NCBI GenBank assembly: GCA_016713405.1
Contig: JADJPF010000027.1
Coordinates: 428,327 to 492,326, forward strand
DNA: 64,000 nucleotides
Reading direction: 5' to 3'
Origin: Blastocatellia bacterium
GTDB taxonomy: Bacteria > Acidobacteriota > Blastocatellia > Chloracidobacteriales > JADJPF01
The translations under genes and the position numbers were made by a program. A model generated the notes under the pieces. The model was given only the letters and a program-made list of their open reading frames with translations, was not told the DNA's origin and made no database searches. Below, one piece after another: positions 46,223-56,960 of this stretch. Position 1 is the stretch's first letter, and each line of letters begins with the position of its first letter.

Positions 46223-46449
46223 AAAAACAGTCTGAACCTGAAAATAAACTTACTATTGTTTATGGAATCCTTTGTATAGTGTTGATAATAGTGATATTAC
46301 AGCTTTGGCTGTTAACTGCAACAATGAATGCTTATTTAGGCGGAGATACTTCAGTTATTTGGAAAGCAGCAGGGGCTAGCCTTTTTTGCTTTCTATTAAA
46401 TGTGGGGTTGATTTGGAATCTTTACTCTTTAGAGCATACAGGTAAATAA
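46219..46449 (+). CDS. Small two-helix membrane protein of the nitrate-reductase-like operon
   Basis: The 76-residue protein has two membrane helices (about 12-35 and 48-68). The start overlaps the Rieske stop as ATGA, which suggests coupled translation. No cofactor motif is seen. Small proteins of similar form are known beside Rieske genes in such clusters (I recall DUF6755, not verified). It may anchor or assemble the complex. Confidence 0.75.
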   Translation: MKKQSEPENKLTIVYGILCIVLIIVILQLWLLTATMNAYLGGDTSVIWKAAGASLFCFLLNVGLIWNLYSLEHTGK

Positions 46450-46481
46450 ACTTAAATAAAAAATAAGTTAAAGGAGAATTT

Positions 46482-47651
46482 ATGACAAATCAAAGCCCTG
46501 ATGCTTCAAAAACTAATACTTTACAATTAATACTAGCTACAGGTGCATTTGCAGTTTGTTTTTCAATTTTTGGCTCTGTTTCAGCAATGATGCCTATTTT
46601 ACGTAAGCAATTAGGACTTGATCCTATACAAGTAAGCATTGCATTAGCTTTTCCTGTACTTTTAGGTAGTTTAGGACGTATTCCATTAGGCATTTTAACT
46701 GATCGTTATGGTGGTAGATTAATTTTTTCAATAATAATGTTTTTATCTATAATTCCAGCTTTTTTAATGGGTTTTGTTGGTTCTTACACACAACTACTTG
46801 TTTGTAGCCTTTTTATTGGAATTGCGCTAGCTAGTTTTTCGGTTGGGGTAGGTTTTGTTAGTGGTTGGTATTCAGCCGAACGCCAAGGTATGGCATTAGG
46901 TGTTTATGGAGCAGGTAACGCAGGGCAATCCTTAGCGGCTTTTGGCGCGCCTATAATTGCAGGAATGTTTGGCTATCGTTGGGGGTTTTGGGTATTTGCT
47001 GTTTTAACTTTGGCTTGGTTGATTGTTTTTATTTTAGCTGCTCGTAATGCTCCTAAAACTACAGCCCCTAAAACACTTAAACAAGTTATTGAACCTCTAA
47101 AAGATAAGCAAAGTTGGAAGTTAAGTTTGTATTACTTTTTAACTTTTGGTGGTTTTGTGGCGATGAGTGTCTATCTACCAACATTTCTAACAGAACTCTT
47201 TAAGCTAAGTGTTCAAGATGCAGGACTAAGAACAGCAGGTTTTGTTTTGCTAGCTACTGCAATGCGTCCTGTAGGAGGTGCTTTAGCTGATCGTGTAGGA
47301 GGTAGAACTATTTTATGTGGAGTTTTTCCATTTATAACTGTGATGGCTTTATTAATGTCTATACCTTCAATAATTACTTTTACTATAGGTGCATTAGGAA
47401 TGGCAGCCGCAATTGGTTTAGGCAATGGAGCCGTTTTTCAATTAGTGCCAGAATACTTTCCTAAATCTGTAGGTAGTGTTACAGGTTTAGTTGGTGCAGC
47501 AGGCGGGTTAGGAGGATTTTTTCCACCTCTTCTTTTAGGGACTATTAAACAAACTACAGATTCTTTTACAGGTGGTTTTATTTTACTGGCTGTATTTGCA
47601 ATTTTTTGTTTTTTAATTGTTTGGCAAGTAAGAACAAAAACTTTTCAATAA
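46482..47651 (+). CDS. narK: NarK-type nitrate/nitrite transporter (MFS)
   Basis: The 389-residue major facilitator protein has about twelve helices. It carries the nitrate/nitrite porter signature in two places: GMALGVYGAGNAGQSLAAFG (about 140-159) and SVTGLVGAAGGLGGFFPPLL (about 334-353), plus the MFS loop LGRIPLGILTDRYGG with an Arg needed for nitrate binding. NarK proteins import nitrate or exchange it for nitrite. Its place as last gene of the operon, 32 bases after the small membrane protein and with GGAG before the ATG, is the best support for nitrate as the substrate of the upstream molybdoenzyme. Confidence 0.92.
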   Translation: MTNQSPDASKTNTLQLILATGAFAVCFSIFGSVSAMMPILRKQLGLDPIQVSIALAFPVLLGSLGRIPLGILTDRYGGRLIFSIIMFLSIIPAFLMGFVGSYTQLLVCSLFIGIALASFSVGVGFVSGWYSAERQGMALGVYGAGNAGQSLAAFGAPIIAGMFGYRWGFWVFAVLTLAWLIVFILAARNAPKTTAPKTLKQVIEPLKDKQSWKLSLYYFLTFGGFVAMSVYLPTFLTELFKLSVQDAGLRTAGFVLLATAMRPVGGALADRVGGRTILCGVFPFITVMALLMSIPSIITFTIGALGMAAAIGLGNGAVFQLVPEYFPKSVGSVTGLVGAAGGLGGFFPPLLLGTIKQTTDSFTGGFILLAVFAIFCFLIVWQVRTKTFQ

Positions 47652-47729
47652 GCTTAGAAAATAAAAAGATATAAATATCTCTTTATTTAATTTATATTCT
47701 AGTTAGTTTTTATGAATATAGACTTAAAG

Positions 47730-50700
47730 TTAGCTATCTAGGTCTAATTCCTTTAGATGTCTATACAAAGTGCTTCTAGCTATTCCTAAAATTCTTGCAG
47801 CAGCAGCACGATTACCATTAGCTTGGGCTAATGCTTCTAAAATGCGCTTCTTTTCTGAGAAATTAGCTTTTTCCTTATTTTTTTGTATATAAGAGGTAAG
47901 GTTTTTTTCAGTTAATAAGATTTCCATTTTAGTTAATGAAGGAGGAAGATCATCAATTTGAATAATTTCATTTGTAGAATGTATAACAGCAAAATCTATT
48001 GCATTTTTTAGCTCACGAACATTTCCGGGCCAGTTATATTCTATAAGTAGTTCCATAGCATCAGAATTAATTTTTTTAGCAGGAGTTTTAGATGTAGAAA
48101 CTGCCATTTCTAAAAAATATGCTACTAGTAGAGGAATATCCTCTTGTCGTTCCTGTAATGCTGGAAGATTAATATTTGCAACACTTATACGATAAAATAG
48201 GTCTTGACGAAATGTTTTTGCTTCTACAGCTTTATATAAATTTTGGTGTGTAGCAGTAATTATTCTTACATCTATTTTTCGTGGTTTTGTTTCTCCTAAT
48301 CGGATTATTTCTTTTTCCTGTAAAACTCTTAGAAGTGTAGCTTGCATATTTAGGGGAATATCACCTATTTCATCAAGAAATAATGTTCCACCTTCAGCAG
48401 CTTCAAAGAAGCCTATTTGATCAGCTACAGCACCAGTAAAAGAGCCTCGTTTATGCCCAAAAAGCTGGCTAGTTAAAACTGATTCTGTTAGTCCAGCAGT
48501 ATTAACAGCAATAAAAGGTTTTTTCTTGCGTTCGCTTAGGTTATGTATTGCACGAGCCACAAGTTCTTTACCTGTTCCTGTTTGGCCTAAAATTAAGACT
48601 GTACTATCTACTTTAGCTAGATTTTGAATCTGTTTACAAACAACACGTATGCTAGAACTTTCTCCAACAATTCCTTGAAATAAAGTTGGCTCTTTTATTA
48701 AAGAGCGCAAATCATATATTTCTGAAACATCATAAAAGAAGATTAATTTTCTGCTTTTCCTACTAGGGTCGGTTTGTACTTCTACTTCTGCCCAACATTC
48801 TTTTTCTTTCTCCAGATTTAATTTCATTGTCACTTTTTCTTTATTTTCTGGATTTGCTATTAAATATTGTAACTTTATTTTATCTGATTTATTTAATGGT
48901 AATATTTCTAGATAATTTTTATGTAAGACAGATTGTTTTTCAAGATTAAAAATTTGTTCTGCCGTTTCATTAAAAAACTCTATAAGATTTTTTTCATCAA
49001 TTACTAAAACACCTACACTTAAATTATTGAGAACAGATAGTAGATTTTCATTAACTTTTTCTAAATCTTGATTAAGTAAAAGTAATGTATTTTTATGTTG
49101 ATTAAGTTCTAATGTTCTTTCTGAGACAGCTTTTTCTAGTTTTTTAGTTTGATAAATTAAATGTTTAACCCGGCCTTTGTAAAAAACAAAACCTAATAAA
49201 CCAATAGAAACAACACAAAATAAATAAAAAGGTTTTGTTTGGTAAAATTTAGGTTGAATATAAAACTTTAATGTAGTTCCAGTTTCATTCCAAATGCCAT
49301 CATTATTACAAGCTATCACCTTAAATATATAATTTCCTGGGCTAAGATTTGTGTAATAAGCATTTCGTCTTGAGCCAACTTCAACCCAATTTTTATCATA
49401 ACCCTCTAATTTATACTTAAAAAATACTTTTTCTGGATTAACAAAACTTAAAGCCGTGTAGGAAATTTCTAAATCTATGTTGCCAGGCGCAATTATATTT
49501 TCTTTAGAAAGAAGAAATTCTTTTTTATTTACTAGTAGTTGTTCTATAAAAACGGGTGGAGGAAGCAGATTTATTTTTTCTGCATCAATTTTAACAACTC
49601 CATTAATTGTAGGAAACCATATTTGATTATCTTTTGTTAAATGTGCAGCAGGTTGTGTTCCTCCATTACATTCATTGCTTTTCATTCCATCTTTTATATT
49701 GTAAATAACTGCATAGATTTGGCTTATTCTTTTTTCTGCAAAGTCTTCTAAGTCTTTTTTCTTGATCTTAAAAATACCTTTATTGCTGCTAAACCAAAAA
49801 TTTTGTCTTCTATCAACAATAATTGAGGAAAGAAAATTATTTGGAAGTCCTTCTTTTTCTGTAAAATCACTAAATTTGTTTTCTTTTAGACGGCAAAGTC
49901 CGCCTCCATAAGTTCCAATCCAAACGCTACCATCAATATCTGGATAAATAGCTCTAACAAAGTTGTCTGATAAACCATTTTCTTTAGTGTAATTAACAAA
50001 TTTTCCATTTTTTAAATGGCTCAAACCTTCTTTAGTCCCAATCCATAAATCATTGTCTTGACCCTCTATAATAAATCTTACATCGTTATTAACTAGGCCA
50101 TCTTTTTGTGTATAAACTATTGTTAGCTCTTCATTTTTGATTTTGCCTAGTCCTTTTGTAGTACCACACCAAACTTCCCCATTCTTACTTTTATAAAAAG
50201 ATAAAATAGCTTTATTAAGAGTTTGCTCGTTTTTAAGTAAAGTAACTTTATCCTCTTTAAGATATGCTAAACCTTGTGACCAACTACCAAAAAAATTTTT
50301 CCGTCATTATCGGCAAAAATACCCCAAGCACACATCTCAGGAATATCTTCATTTTTTTTATAAAAAGTAGTTTGTCCATTAGTAATTTTAAGTATTCCTT
50401 CACAACCAGCCGAAACCCAAATATTTCCTAATTTGTCTTCAGTTACTGCATTTGTTGAATAAGAAGAATCTTGTTCTCCAAATACTTGGGTCTTTTTTTC
50501 TGTAAGCTTGTAAAGTCCACTAGTACGACTACCAATCCAAATATTTTCTTCTCTATCTTGGATTATTACCTCAAAGGTGTCTTCTGGAAAATAATCTAAA
50601 ACTGTCCAAATACCATTTTTTAATTGATGAACTTTATCAGTTCCTACCCAAATAACTCCATTTTTGTCTTCAAAAATAGCTCTTACTTCTGTACTTGGAG

Positions 50701-51454
50701 CATTTTTATCTTTATATAGAACAAATTGATCTTGGGCAAAATATGCTAGTCCTAGGGCAGTACCTACCAACACATTTCCATTACGAGTTACATATATTCT
50801 TCTTATTTTGTCATTAGCTAATTCTTCAGCAATTTTGTAAAAAATGGCATTTTTTTCATTAAAACAAATTATTTTATTACCAGCAGCAGCCCAAATTTCT
50901 TTTTGATCTTGTTTAACAGCTATTTTATGTAAAGAAGTAAATATATTTGTGTTTTTATAAACTAGAAATTTATTTTCCTGCTCTTGGTAAGTGTATATTC
51001 CAACACCTGTTGCTACTAATATGCCACCATCTAATGTTGGGACTATATTAAAAATCTGAGCTTTTGGAAGGCCAGCATCAGTAGCATAATTAATAAATTC
51101 CCCTTGCTGATATTTATAAATTCCTTTGTCTTCTGTTCCAACCCAAATATTACCTTTTAAGTCCTCTGAAAGCGTAGTTATTCTATTACTAATAACTAAT
51201 GAAGCATTATAGCTGTTAAAATTAGTAAACTTAACTCCATCAAATCGAGTTATTCCACTTGTAGAAGCAATCCATAAATAACCGTCTTTTGTTTGTAAAA
51301 TATCTTTAACAGTATCTTGAGATAAGCCATCTTGAGTTAACCAATTTTGATAAAGATATTGCTCATCTTTTTTGTAATTGGTTAAGTCAGAAGCAAAAAC
51401 TGTGCTACAACTTAGTATTATAAATACTTGTAGTAAATATATTAGTTTGTACAT
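47730..51454 (-). CDS. Membrane-bound one-component sigma-54 activator with two-component propeller sensor (one indel at 50289-50295)
   Basis: The repaired protein is about 1240 residues. A signal peptide is followed by about 14 Reg_prop repeats (for example NIWVGTEDKGIYKYQQGEFI and SVWIGTYGGGLCRLKENKF), enough for two seven-blade propellers. A Y_Y_Y domain (about 680-740), one transmembrane helix (about 750-770), a coiled coil, and a PAS domain (about 810-915) come next. The AAA+ domain has Walker A GQTGTGKE, the sigma-54 contact loop GSFTGA and Walker B GGTLFLDEIGD. A Fis-type helix-turn-helix ends it (NGNRAAAARILGIARSTLYRHLKEL). Adding a T at the T7 run joins GKIFFGSWSQGLAYL. It converges on narK and likely controls that operon. 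Confidence 0.88.
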
Positions 51455-51684
51455 ACTTAAAAACTATATAACTTAGCTCATGAGAACTTCTTATAATATT
51501 ATTGTTTTTTTTATTAATGGAAATGCAACAAGGAGTAAAATTTTGACAAAGTAATTACTTGCAGAACATAGAAAATAAAAAGTAAGAAGAATAATTTCTT
51601 AATTAAAGAGATTGTTTACTAATAAAGAGATAATATAATTAAGTATTAGAAGAATGAAGAGGAAATAAAGAGAAAATAAACTAA

Positions 51685-51725
51685 AAAACTAAAGTTAAGA
51701 AAAATAAATTCCTAACTTTAGTTTT
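51685..51725 (-). terminator. Rho-independent terminator of the cytochrome c gene
   Basis: On the minus strand a 13-base perfect stem (51713-51725 with 51685-51697, AAAACTAAAGTTA type) with a 15-base loop is followed by TTTAGTTTATTTT. It begins about 20 bases after the cytochrome stop. Confidence 0.7.
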
Positions 51726-51745
51726 ATTAAAAGTTTGAGTTGTCG

Positions 51746-52111
51746 TTACTTCCAGCCTTTTTGAGCCTGGGCCCAAACATAATTGGCTACAGCATCTATC
51801 TCAGCAGGCTTTAGACTATCTTTATAAGCTGGCATAACACCAGCACCTTCAGAAATACGTTTTTTAATATCTTCGGGGCCATTAAATCCAAATTTCTTTA
51901 ATGTTGCTAGTTCTAAAGTTTTTTCTGCTTCTACTACATTTTTGCCACCAGCATGGCAAGTTGTACATTCTGTTTTAAAGATTTTTGCACCTACATTAGC
52001 TGAACCACTGCTTTTTTTAGTGCTTTTCTTTTGTCCCATTACAGGGCTGATTAGTGTTAAGGAAAGCATAAAAACAAAAGCCAGCAGCGCAAATATTTTT
52101 ACTTTCTTCAT
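51746..52111 (-). CDS. Small c-type cytochrome (class I, c6/c-553-like)
   Basis: I choose ATG 52111, which has GGAGG just upstream; the longer frame from 52162 adds an unlikely cysteine-rich lead. The 121-residue precursor has a signal peptide (MKKVKIFALLAFVFMLSLTL, cut after VMG). The haem site is CTTCH in FKTECTTCHAGGKNVV and the sixth ligand is probably Met in GAGVMPAYKDSL. The end IDAVANYVWAQAQKGW is the usual final helix. It should be a periplasmic electron carrier. Its partner is unknown; the nitrate-type operon lies 4 kb away. Confidence 0.9.
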   Translation of the reverse strand: MKKVKIFALLAFVFMLSLTLISPVMGQKKSTKKSSGSANVGAKIFKTECTTCHAGGKNVVEAEKTLELATLKKFGFNGPEDIKKRISEGAGVMPAYKDSLKPAEIDAVANYVWAQAQKGWK

Positions 52112-52333
52112 TAAAATTTTCCTCCAGCAGACTAAAAAATTTCGGCAATTATAACATAGCATTGAATATTTAAGACTAGGTGAAATCGCTATATTAACGC
52201 AGCTTGGATGCTTTTAAATGGAATGAAAGATGTATCGACTTTTGGTGAGGTTTAGAAATAATTTTTAGATCCTGGGGTTTTACTATCAATAGCATCAAAA
52301 ATTCCTAATGCTATTGATAGTAGTAAATAAAAC

Positions 52334-55312
52334 TTAGAATGAAAATCTAAAACCAATTTGTAGTTGGCGAGGAGAAAATGCACTACGAAACCGCTCAGGT
52401 GGTGCAATAAAACGGCTTCCATCTTTTGCCGGCAAATTAAAATTACCATTAGCATCAGGTGGGAAAATACCATTTATTTCACTAATGTTAACTCGATTAA
52501 AGAGGTTAAATGCTTCAAAAAAGCCTTGAACTTGGTAGCGTTCATTGATAGTAAATTTACGTTCTAAACGAAAATCCACGCTAAAAAACCCTGGAGTAAT
52601 GCCAACATTTCTACCTAAACCTAAAGGACGGTCATTAGGTGGAAAATCTCCTGATTGATTAAGATCTGCTCCAGCAGAAATATTATAAGGACGGCCAGAT
52701 TCAGCATTAATAATTGTAGAGAGACGGAAATTTTTAAGCAGTTCAGATCTGCCATAGTTAATATCCCAAATTCCAGAGAAAACAAAACGACTACGAACAT
52801 CTTGGACAGAAAGAGAACGTTCTAAAGCAGGTTTTAATGTGTCATTAAATTGGGTTACATCAATACGAAAATCAACAAAATTATCTATTGCCTTAGCAAA
52901 AGTATAATGAGCTAAAACATTAAATTTGCTAGCAATTTTTTGCTTAAATGTTACAGTAAAAGCATTGTAGTAACTATCATAAGCAGATTCAAACTCAAAA
53001 ACATCTCCGCGCGTTGGGTCAACTCTGCCTGTAATTGAGCCTGCGACTGGGTTTCCTGGCACTGGACGAACAACAGGATTAATATTTCGGTTGGATAAGA
53101 ATTTAAGGCCGCGAACAAAAGCATAGCTTAGAGAAATAGTAGAGCTTTTTACTGAATAATCTATGCCAAAATTAACTTGCTGGGTATAACCATTACGTAC
53201 ATTGGAGTCATAGACTAGAGTTTGGCTAAGTTGAGGAACAAAAGTAGCGTTGCTAGGTATTTCTGGAGATTCAGGAAACCCTCGTTTTGGTAAAGAAAAG
53301 GGCAAGATTGAAAAAGGAAATGGAACAACTAAAACTTTAATTTGATCACGTTTAAGGAGTTCTAAAGTAAATGGAATTGCATAAATTGGTGTTCCAGCAA
53401 AAACGCCATAACCCCCATGAATACGTGCATTAGGGAATTTTTTTGGTTGATAAGCAAAAGCTACTCTAGGGCTAAAATTTCCATCATTCTTAGGCATAAA
53501 ATCTATGCGATTTAAGTCATAACGTAAGCCTAGTTTTAGGGTGAAGTTAGAGCTTATTTTTATGTCGTTTTGAATAAATGGGGAGTAATAACGACCTGCA
53601 ACAGTTTCTAATGCACGGTCAGAAAACCCTTGTGCAAGAAAAGTAGGGAATGAGAAGTTTTCTAAATTAAGATTTGCTGGAAAACCTGGTGCAACTTGGG
53701 CTAAGACGGGAGCAAGGTTTCTTAAGGCTGCTCTTTGTTCTGGAGTGCGTGTGTTTGGGTCAAATGTTTGTAGCCCTGATAAAACTGTAGGAGTACCAGT
53801 AAATGGAGTTAAATCTAATGGGGTAAATACAGATAAACCTCTAGCAAAAAAGTCAAGAGGTGCAGTAAAACGGATATATTTTAAGTCTATACCAAATTTT
53901 ATTTGTTGGCGGCCTCGTGAAAGAGACGTGTTATTAACAAATTGACCTGTATCTAAATCTCTTAACTGTGGTAGGAAAGAACTTCGGCCTAATACAATCC
54001 TTCCTTCAGGAGCAAATATTTGTACTTGTGGATCATCGCCTATTACAGATAAATCTAATTCTCTATTACTCAGTAGTAGACGTGTTTCATTTACTAAATT
54101 AAGGCCAGCATTAATATAAGTGTTATTAAAAGCAATTGCATTTTCTCTAGCTTTTTGCACTCCACCATTAGTTTCACCAATTAAACCTCCAAAAGGTTCA
54201 GCCGCACCATTATATGAGCCACCAAAGTTATAGCGCACCCATAAGGTATCATTAGGGTTTAACTTAAAATCAGTTCTAGCAAGTATAGAAGTAGTTGCTT
54301 GAGAAAATGGAATAGGCCCATTATTAAGTAAAAATCCTTGACGCTTGGCAGCAGCCACAGATTCATCACTGATAGTAATAATATTATTTTGTTTTATTGA
54401 TAAACGCTCAAACGAAAGAAAATAAAAAGCTTTTTCTTTTTTGATTGGGCCGCTTAAAAGCCCGCCAAATTGATATTGCTTAAATTCTGGCTCAATATTA
54501 GCAAATGCGTCTCTTGCAGCAATGGTATCATTGCGTAAGAAAAGAAATGTATTACCATGTAATTCATTTCCACCACCGCGAGTAACAATATTAACAATTC
54601 CTGCTAAAGCACGGCCAAATTCAGCAGAATAGCTATCTGAAACAACTTGAAATTCCTGTACAGCATCTTGGCTAAAATTAGACCTAACAGAACCTCCAAC
54701 AGGCTCATTATTATCTAAACCATCAGTAGTAATATTGTTAAAACGGGCATTTTGCCCATTAAAAGCTAGCATTGAGCTAACAGTAATTCCTTGTTGTGGG
54801 GTTCTATCTGTAACTGCTCTTGGTGTAGTTAAGGAAAAATCTAAGAAATTGCGTCGGTTAATTGGTAAAGACTCAATATTACCTCTATCAATATTGCTGC
54901 TACTTTCTGTTTTTCCTTCATCAACACTACTACTAGCAACTACTTCAATGATTTCTGAAGTAGCACCTATTTTCAAAGAAAAATTTGCTAGCACTGTAGA
55001 GCCTAATATTAAATCTAAGCGAGTTGTTTGAGTGGTAAAACCATCAGCAGTTATTATTATTTCATAGCTACCAGGGTTTAATTGTGTAAGCAAATAAGAA
55101 CCATCTTCTTGAGAAGCAATTTCTCTTATAAAATTGGTTTGCAAGTTTTTAACTTTTATTATGGCTCCCGCAATATTAATGCCTTGCTCATCTATAACAT
55201 TGCCTGTCAAACTTGCTGAAGTTGCACCAGATTGAGCATGTACATTTACTAGTTGTCCAGAACTAAATGCCAAAATTAAAGCTAAGGTTAACGAGGTAAA
55301 AAATTTTTTCAT
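52334..55312 (-). CDS. TonB-dependent receptor with carboxypeptidase regulatory-like domain (Oar-like)
   Basis: The 992-residue outer membrane protein has a signal peptide, then a beta-sandwich (LTGNVIDEQGINIAGAIIKV; DGSYLLTQLNPGSYEI, residues 34-110). A plug domain follows (NRRNFLDFSLTTPRAV; FNNITTDGLDNNEP; VQEFQVVSDSYSAEFGRALAGIVNIVTRGGGNELHG), and a large beta-barrel ends in QLQIGFRFSF with the terminal Phe needed for barrel insertion. This form is greatly expanded in Acidobacteriota. The ligand is unknown. The ribosome site AGGAGGGTGAT stands before the start. It is monocistronic as far as can be seen. Confidence 0.93.
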   Translation of the reverse strand: MKKFFTSLTLALILAFSSGQLVNVHAQSGATSASLTGNVIDEQGINIAGAIIKVKNLQTNFIREIASQEDGSYLLTQLNPGSYEIIITADGFTTQTTRLDLILGSTVLANFSLKIGATSEIIEVVASSSVDEGKTESSSNIDRGNIESLPINRRNFLDFSLTTPRAVTDRTPQQGITVSSMLAFNGQNARFNNITTDGLDNNEPVGGSVRSNFSQDAVQEFQVVSDSYSAEFGRALAGIVNIVTRGGGNELHGNTFLFLRNDTIAARDAFANIEPEFKQYQFGGLLSGPIKKEKAFYFLSFERLSIKQNNIITISDESVAAAKRQGFLLNNGPIPFSQATTSILARTDFKLNPNDTLWVRYNFGGSYNGAAEPFGGLIGETNGGVQKARENAIAFNNTYINAGLNLVNETRLLLSNRELDLSVIGDDPQVQIFAPEGRIVLGRSSFLPQLRDLDTGQFVNNTSLSRGRQQIKFGIDLKYIRFTAPLDFFARGLSVFTPLDLTPFTGTPTVLSGLQTFDPNTRTPEQRAALRNLAPVLAQVAPGFPANLNLENFSFPTFLAQGFSDRALETVAGRYYSPFIQNDIKISSNFTLKLGLRYDLNRIDFMPKNDGNFSPRVAFAYQPKKFPNARIHGGYGVFAGTPIYAIPFTLELLKRDQIKVLVVPFPFSILPFSLPKRGFPESPEIPSNATFVPQLSQTLVYDSNVRNGYTQQVNFGIDYSVKSSTISLSYAFVRGLKFLSNRNINPVVRPVPGNPVAGSITGRVDPTRGDVFEFESAYDSYYNAFTVTFKQKIASKFNVLAHYTFAKAIDNFVDFRIDVTQFNDTLKPALERSLSVQDVRSRFVFSGIWDINYGRSELLKNFRLSTIINAESGRPYNISAGADLNQSGDFPPNDRPLGLGRNVGITPGFFSVDFRLERKFTINERYQVQGFFEAFNLFNRVNISEINGIFPPDANGNFNLPAKDGSRFIAPPERFRSAFSPRQLQIGFRFSF

Positions 55313-55518
55313 ATCACCCTCCTGTTACAGTAGGTTATCTACTAGGATTTTACTGATTGATTTATTATAAGGGATTAAAAAGGAAAAACATTATATAGTA
55401 GAGTTTTCTCTTAGTCTATGTAATGTATCTAACAAAATCCTAATAAAAACTTAATAGATAATTTAACTAAAAGTAAGTAAAAATTAAGTTTTGGAGGGAG
55501 GAACTTAGTCTTATAAAT

Positions 55519-56937
55519 TTAAGATTCTTTAACTACTTGTTGTATTAAATACCACAAGTTTTCAACTTCTACTTTAGTAGTCATTTCAGCACCAATAGAA
55601 ATACGAACAATTTGTTTACCTTTTACTATAGAAGGCGTTAAATAAGCTTTTCCAGAGTCATTGATTCTTTTAACCCAAGCTAAATTATGTGTAGCAATTG
55701 CTTGCTCATCCATATTAGGCTTAGGTATATGTCTTATACAAAGGGTTTGAAATAGCACAGGGGCAACAATTTCCCATTCGGGATTGGTTTCAATTTGTTC
55801 TTTTAACCAATTAGCATTATCTAAATCTCGTTTGATACGTCCTTGTAGGCCCGACACACCTTGCTCACGAATTAAAAACCAAAGTTTAAGGGCGCGAAAA
55901 CGTCGTCCAAGTTGAATGCCCCAATCCCTAAAATTATTTACTTGTCCATCAACGTTAGTCTGTAAATATGTGGGATTAGTAGACATAACTCGAATTAAAT
56001 GTTGTGGGTCACGTACAAAATAAGCTGTACAATCAAAGGCTACACCTAACCATTTATGAGGATTAAATAATATGGAATCTGCCTTTTCTACGCCGTCCCA
56101 CATATAGCGGCATTCAGGCAGAATCATTGCTGAGCCTGACATTGCTGCATCAATATGTAGCCAAATATTATATTTTTCAGCTATTTCAGCTATTTCTTTA
56201 ATTGGATCTACAGCAGTTGTGTTAGTTGTTCCTACTGTAGCTATAATAGCAGAAGGCTTAAGTCCATTTGCTAAATCTTGTTTAATTGCACTAGCTAATA
56301 ATTCAACTTGCATTGAATAGTTTTTATCTGTATCAATTAAACGTAAGTTATTTTTACCAAAACCTGCAAGAAGTGCTGCTTTAGTAACAGAACTATGGCT
56401 TTGTTCAGAGGTGTAAATAACTAAAGGTGAATCCTCGCCTTGAAGCCCTGCTATGTTTTGACTATGGTTACTACTTTTTTCACGCGCACAAAGTAAAGCT
56501 ACTAATGTAGCTGTAGAAGCTGTGTCTTGAATAACTCCGACAAAACTTTCTGGTAGCCCAATCATTTGCCTTAGCCAATTCATTACTACTTCTTCTAGCT
56601 CTGTAGCTGCTGGGCTAGTTTGCCAACTCATTCCTTGTACACCTAATCCAGCACTTAGTAATTCTCCTAGGACAGAAACTAATGTAGCATTTGATGGAAA
56701 ATAAGCAAAAAAACTAGGATGATTCCAATGGGTAATGCCTGGTAATAATATTTTATTTAAGTCTGATAATATTTGTTCAAAGCTTTCTGCTTTATTTGGA
56801 GGGTTAGAAGGTAATTGTTTACTAATTTGTGAGGGTAGGACATCTGACATTACACGTTTATCAGATAGATTTTCTCGATAATCTGCAATCCAATCAATTA
56901 TTTTATAACCAAATTGGCGGAATTCTTCTGGTGTCAT
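55519..56937 (-). CDS. Group II PLP amino acid decarboxylase (aromatic-type)
   Basis: The 472-residue protein belongs to the DOPA/tryptophan/tyrosine decarboxylase family. Signatures are HWNHPSFFAYFPSNATLVSVLGELLSAGLG, MSWQTSPAATELE, TASTATLVALLCARE, the PLP-stacking His in EQSHSSVTKAALLAG, WLHIDAAMSGSA and the Schiff-base lysine in LFNPHKWLGVAFDC. Such enzymes make tryptamine, tyramine or phenethylamine-type amines. The exact substrate cannot be told. It starts 23 bases after the large secreted BNR gene, so the two may share a transcript, though no functional link is clear. Confidence 0.93.
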   Translation of the reverse strand: MTPEEFRQFGYKIIDWIADYRENLSDKRVMSDVLPSQISKQLPSNPPNKAESFEQILSDLNKILLPGITHWNHPSFFAYFPSNATLVSVLGELLSAGLGVQGMSWQTSPAATELEEVVMNWLRQMIGLPESFVGVIQDTASTATLVALLCAREKSSNHSQNIAGLQGEDSPLVIYTSEQSHSSVTKAALLAGFGKNNLRLIDTDKNYSMQVELLASAIKQDLANGLKPSAIIATVGTTNTTAVDPIKEIAEIAEKYNIWLHIDAAMSGSAMILPECRYMWDGVEKADSILFNPHKWLGVAFDCTAYFVRDPQHLIRVMSTNPTYLQTNVDGQVNNFRDWGIQLGRRFRALKLWFLIREQGVSGLQGRIKRDLDNANWLKEQIETNPEWEIVAPVLFQTLCIRHIPKPNMDEQAIATHNLAWVKRINDSGKAYLTPSIVKGKQIVRISIGAEMTTKVEVENLWYLIQQVVKES

Positions 56938-56960
56938 ATTTTTTCCTAGGTCTATAGAAA

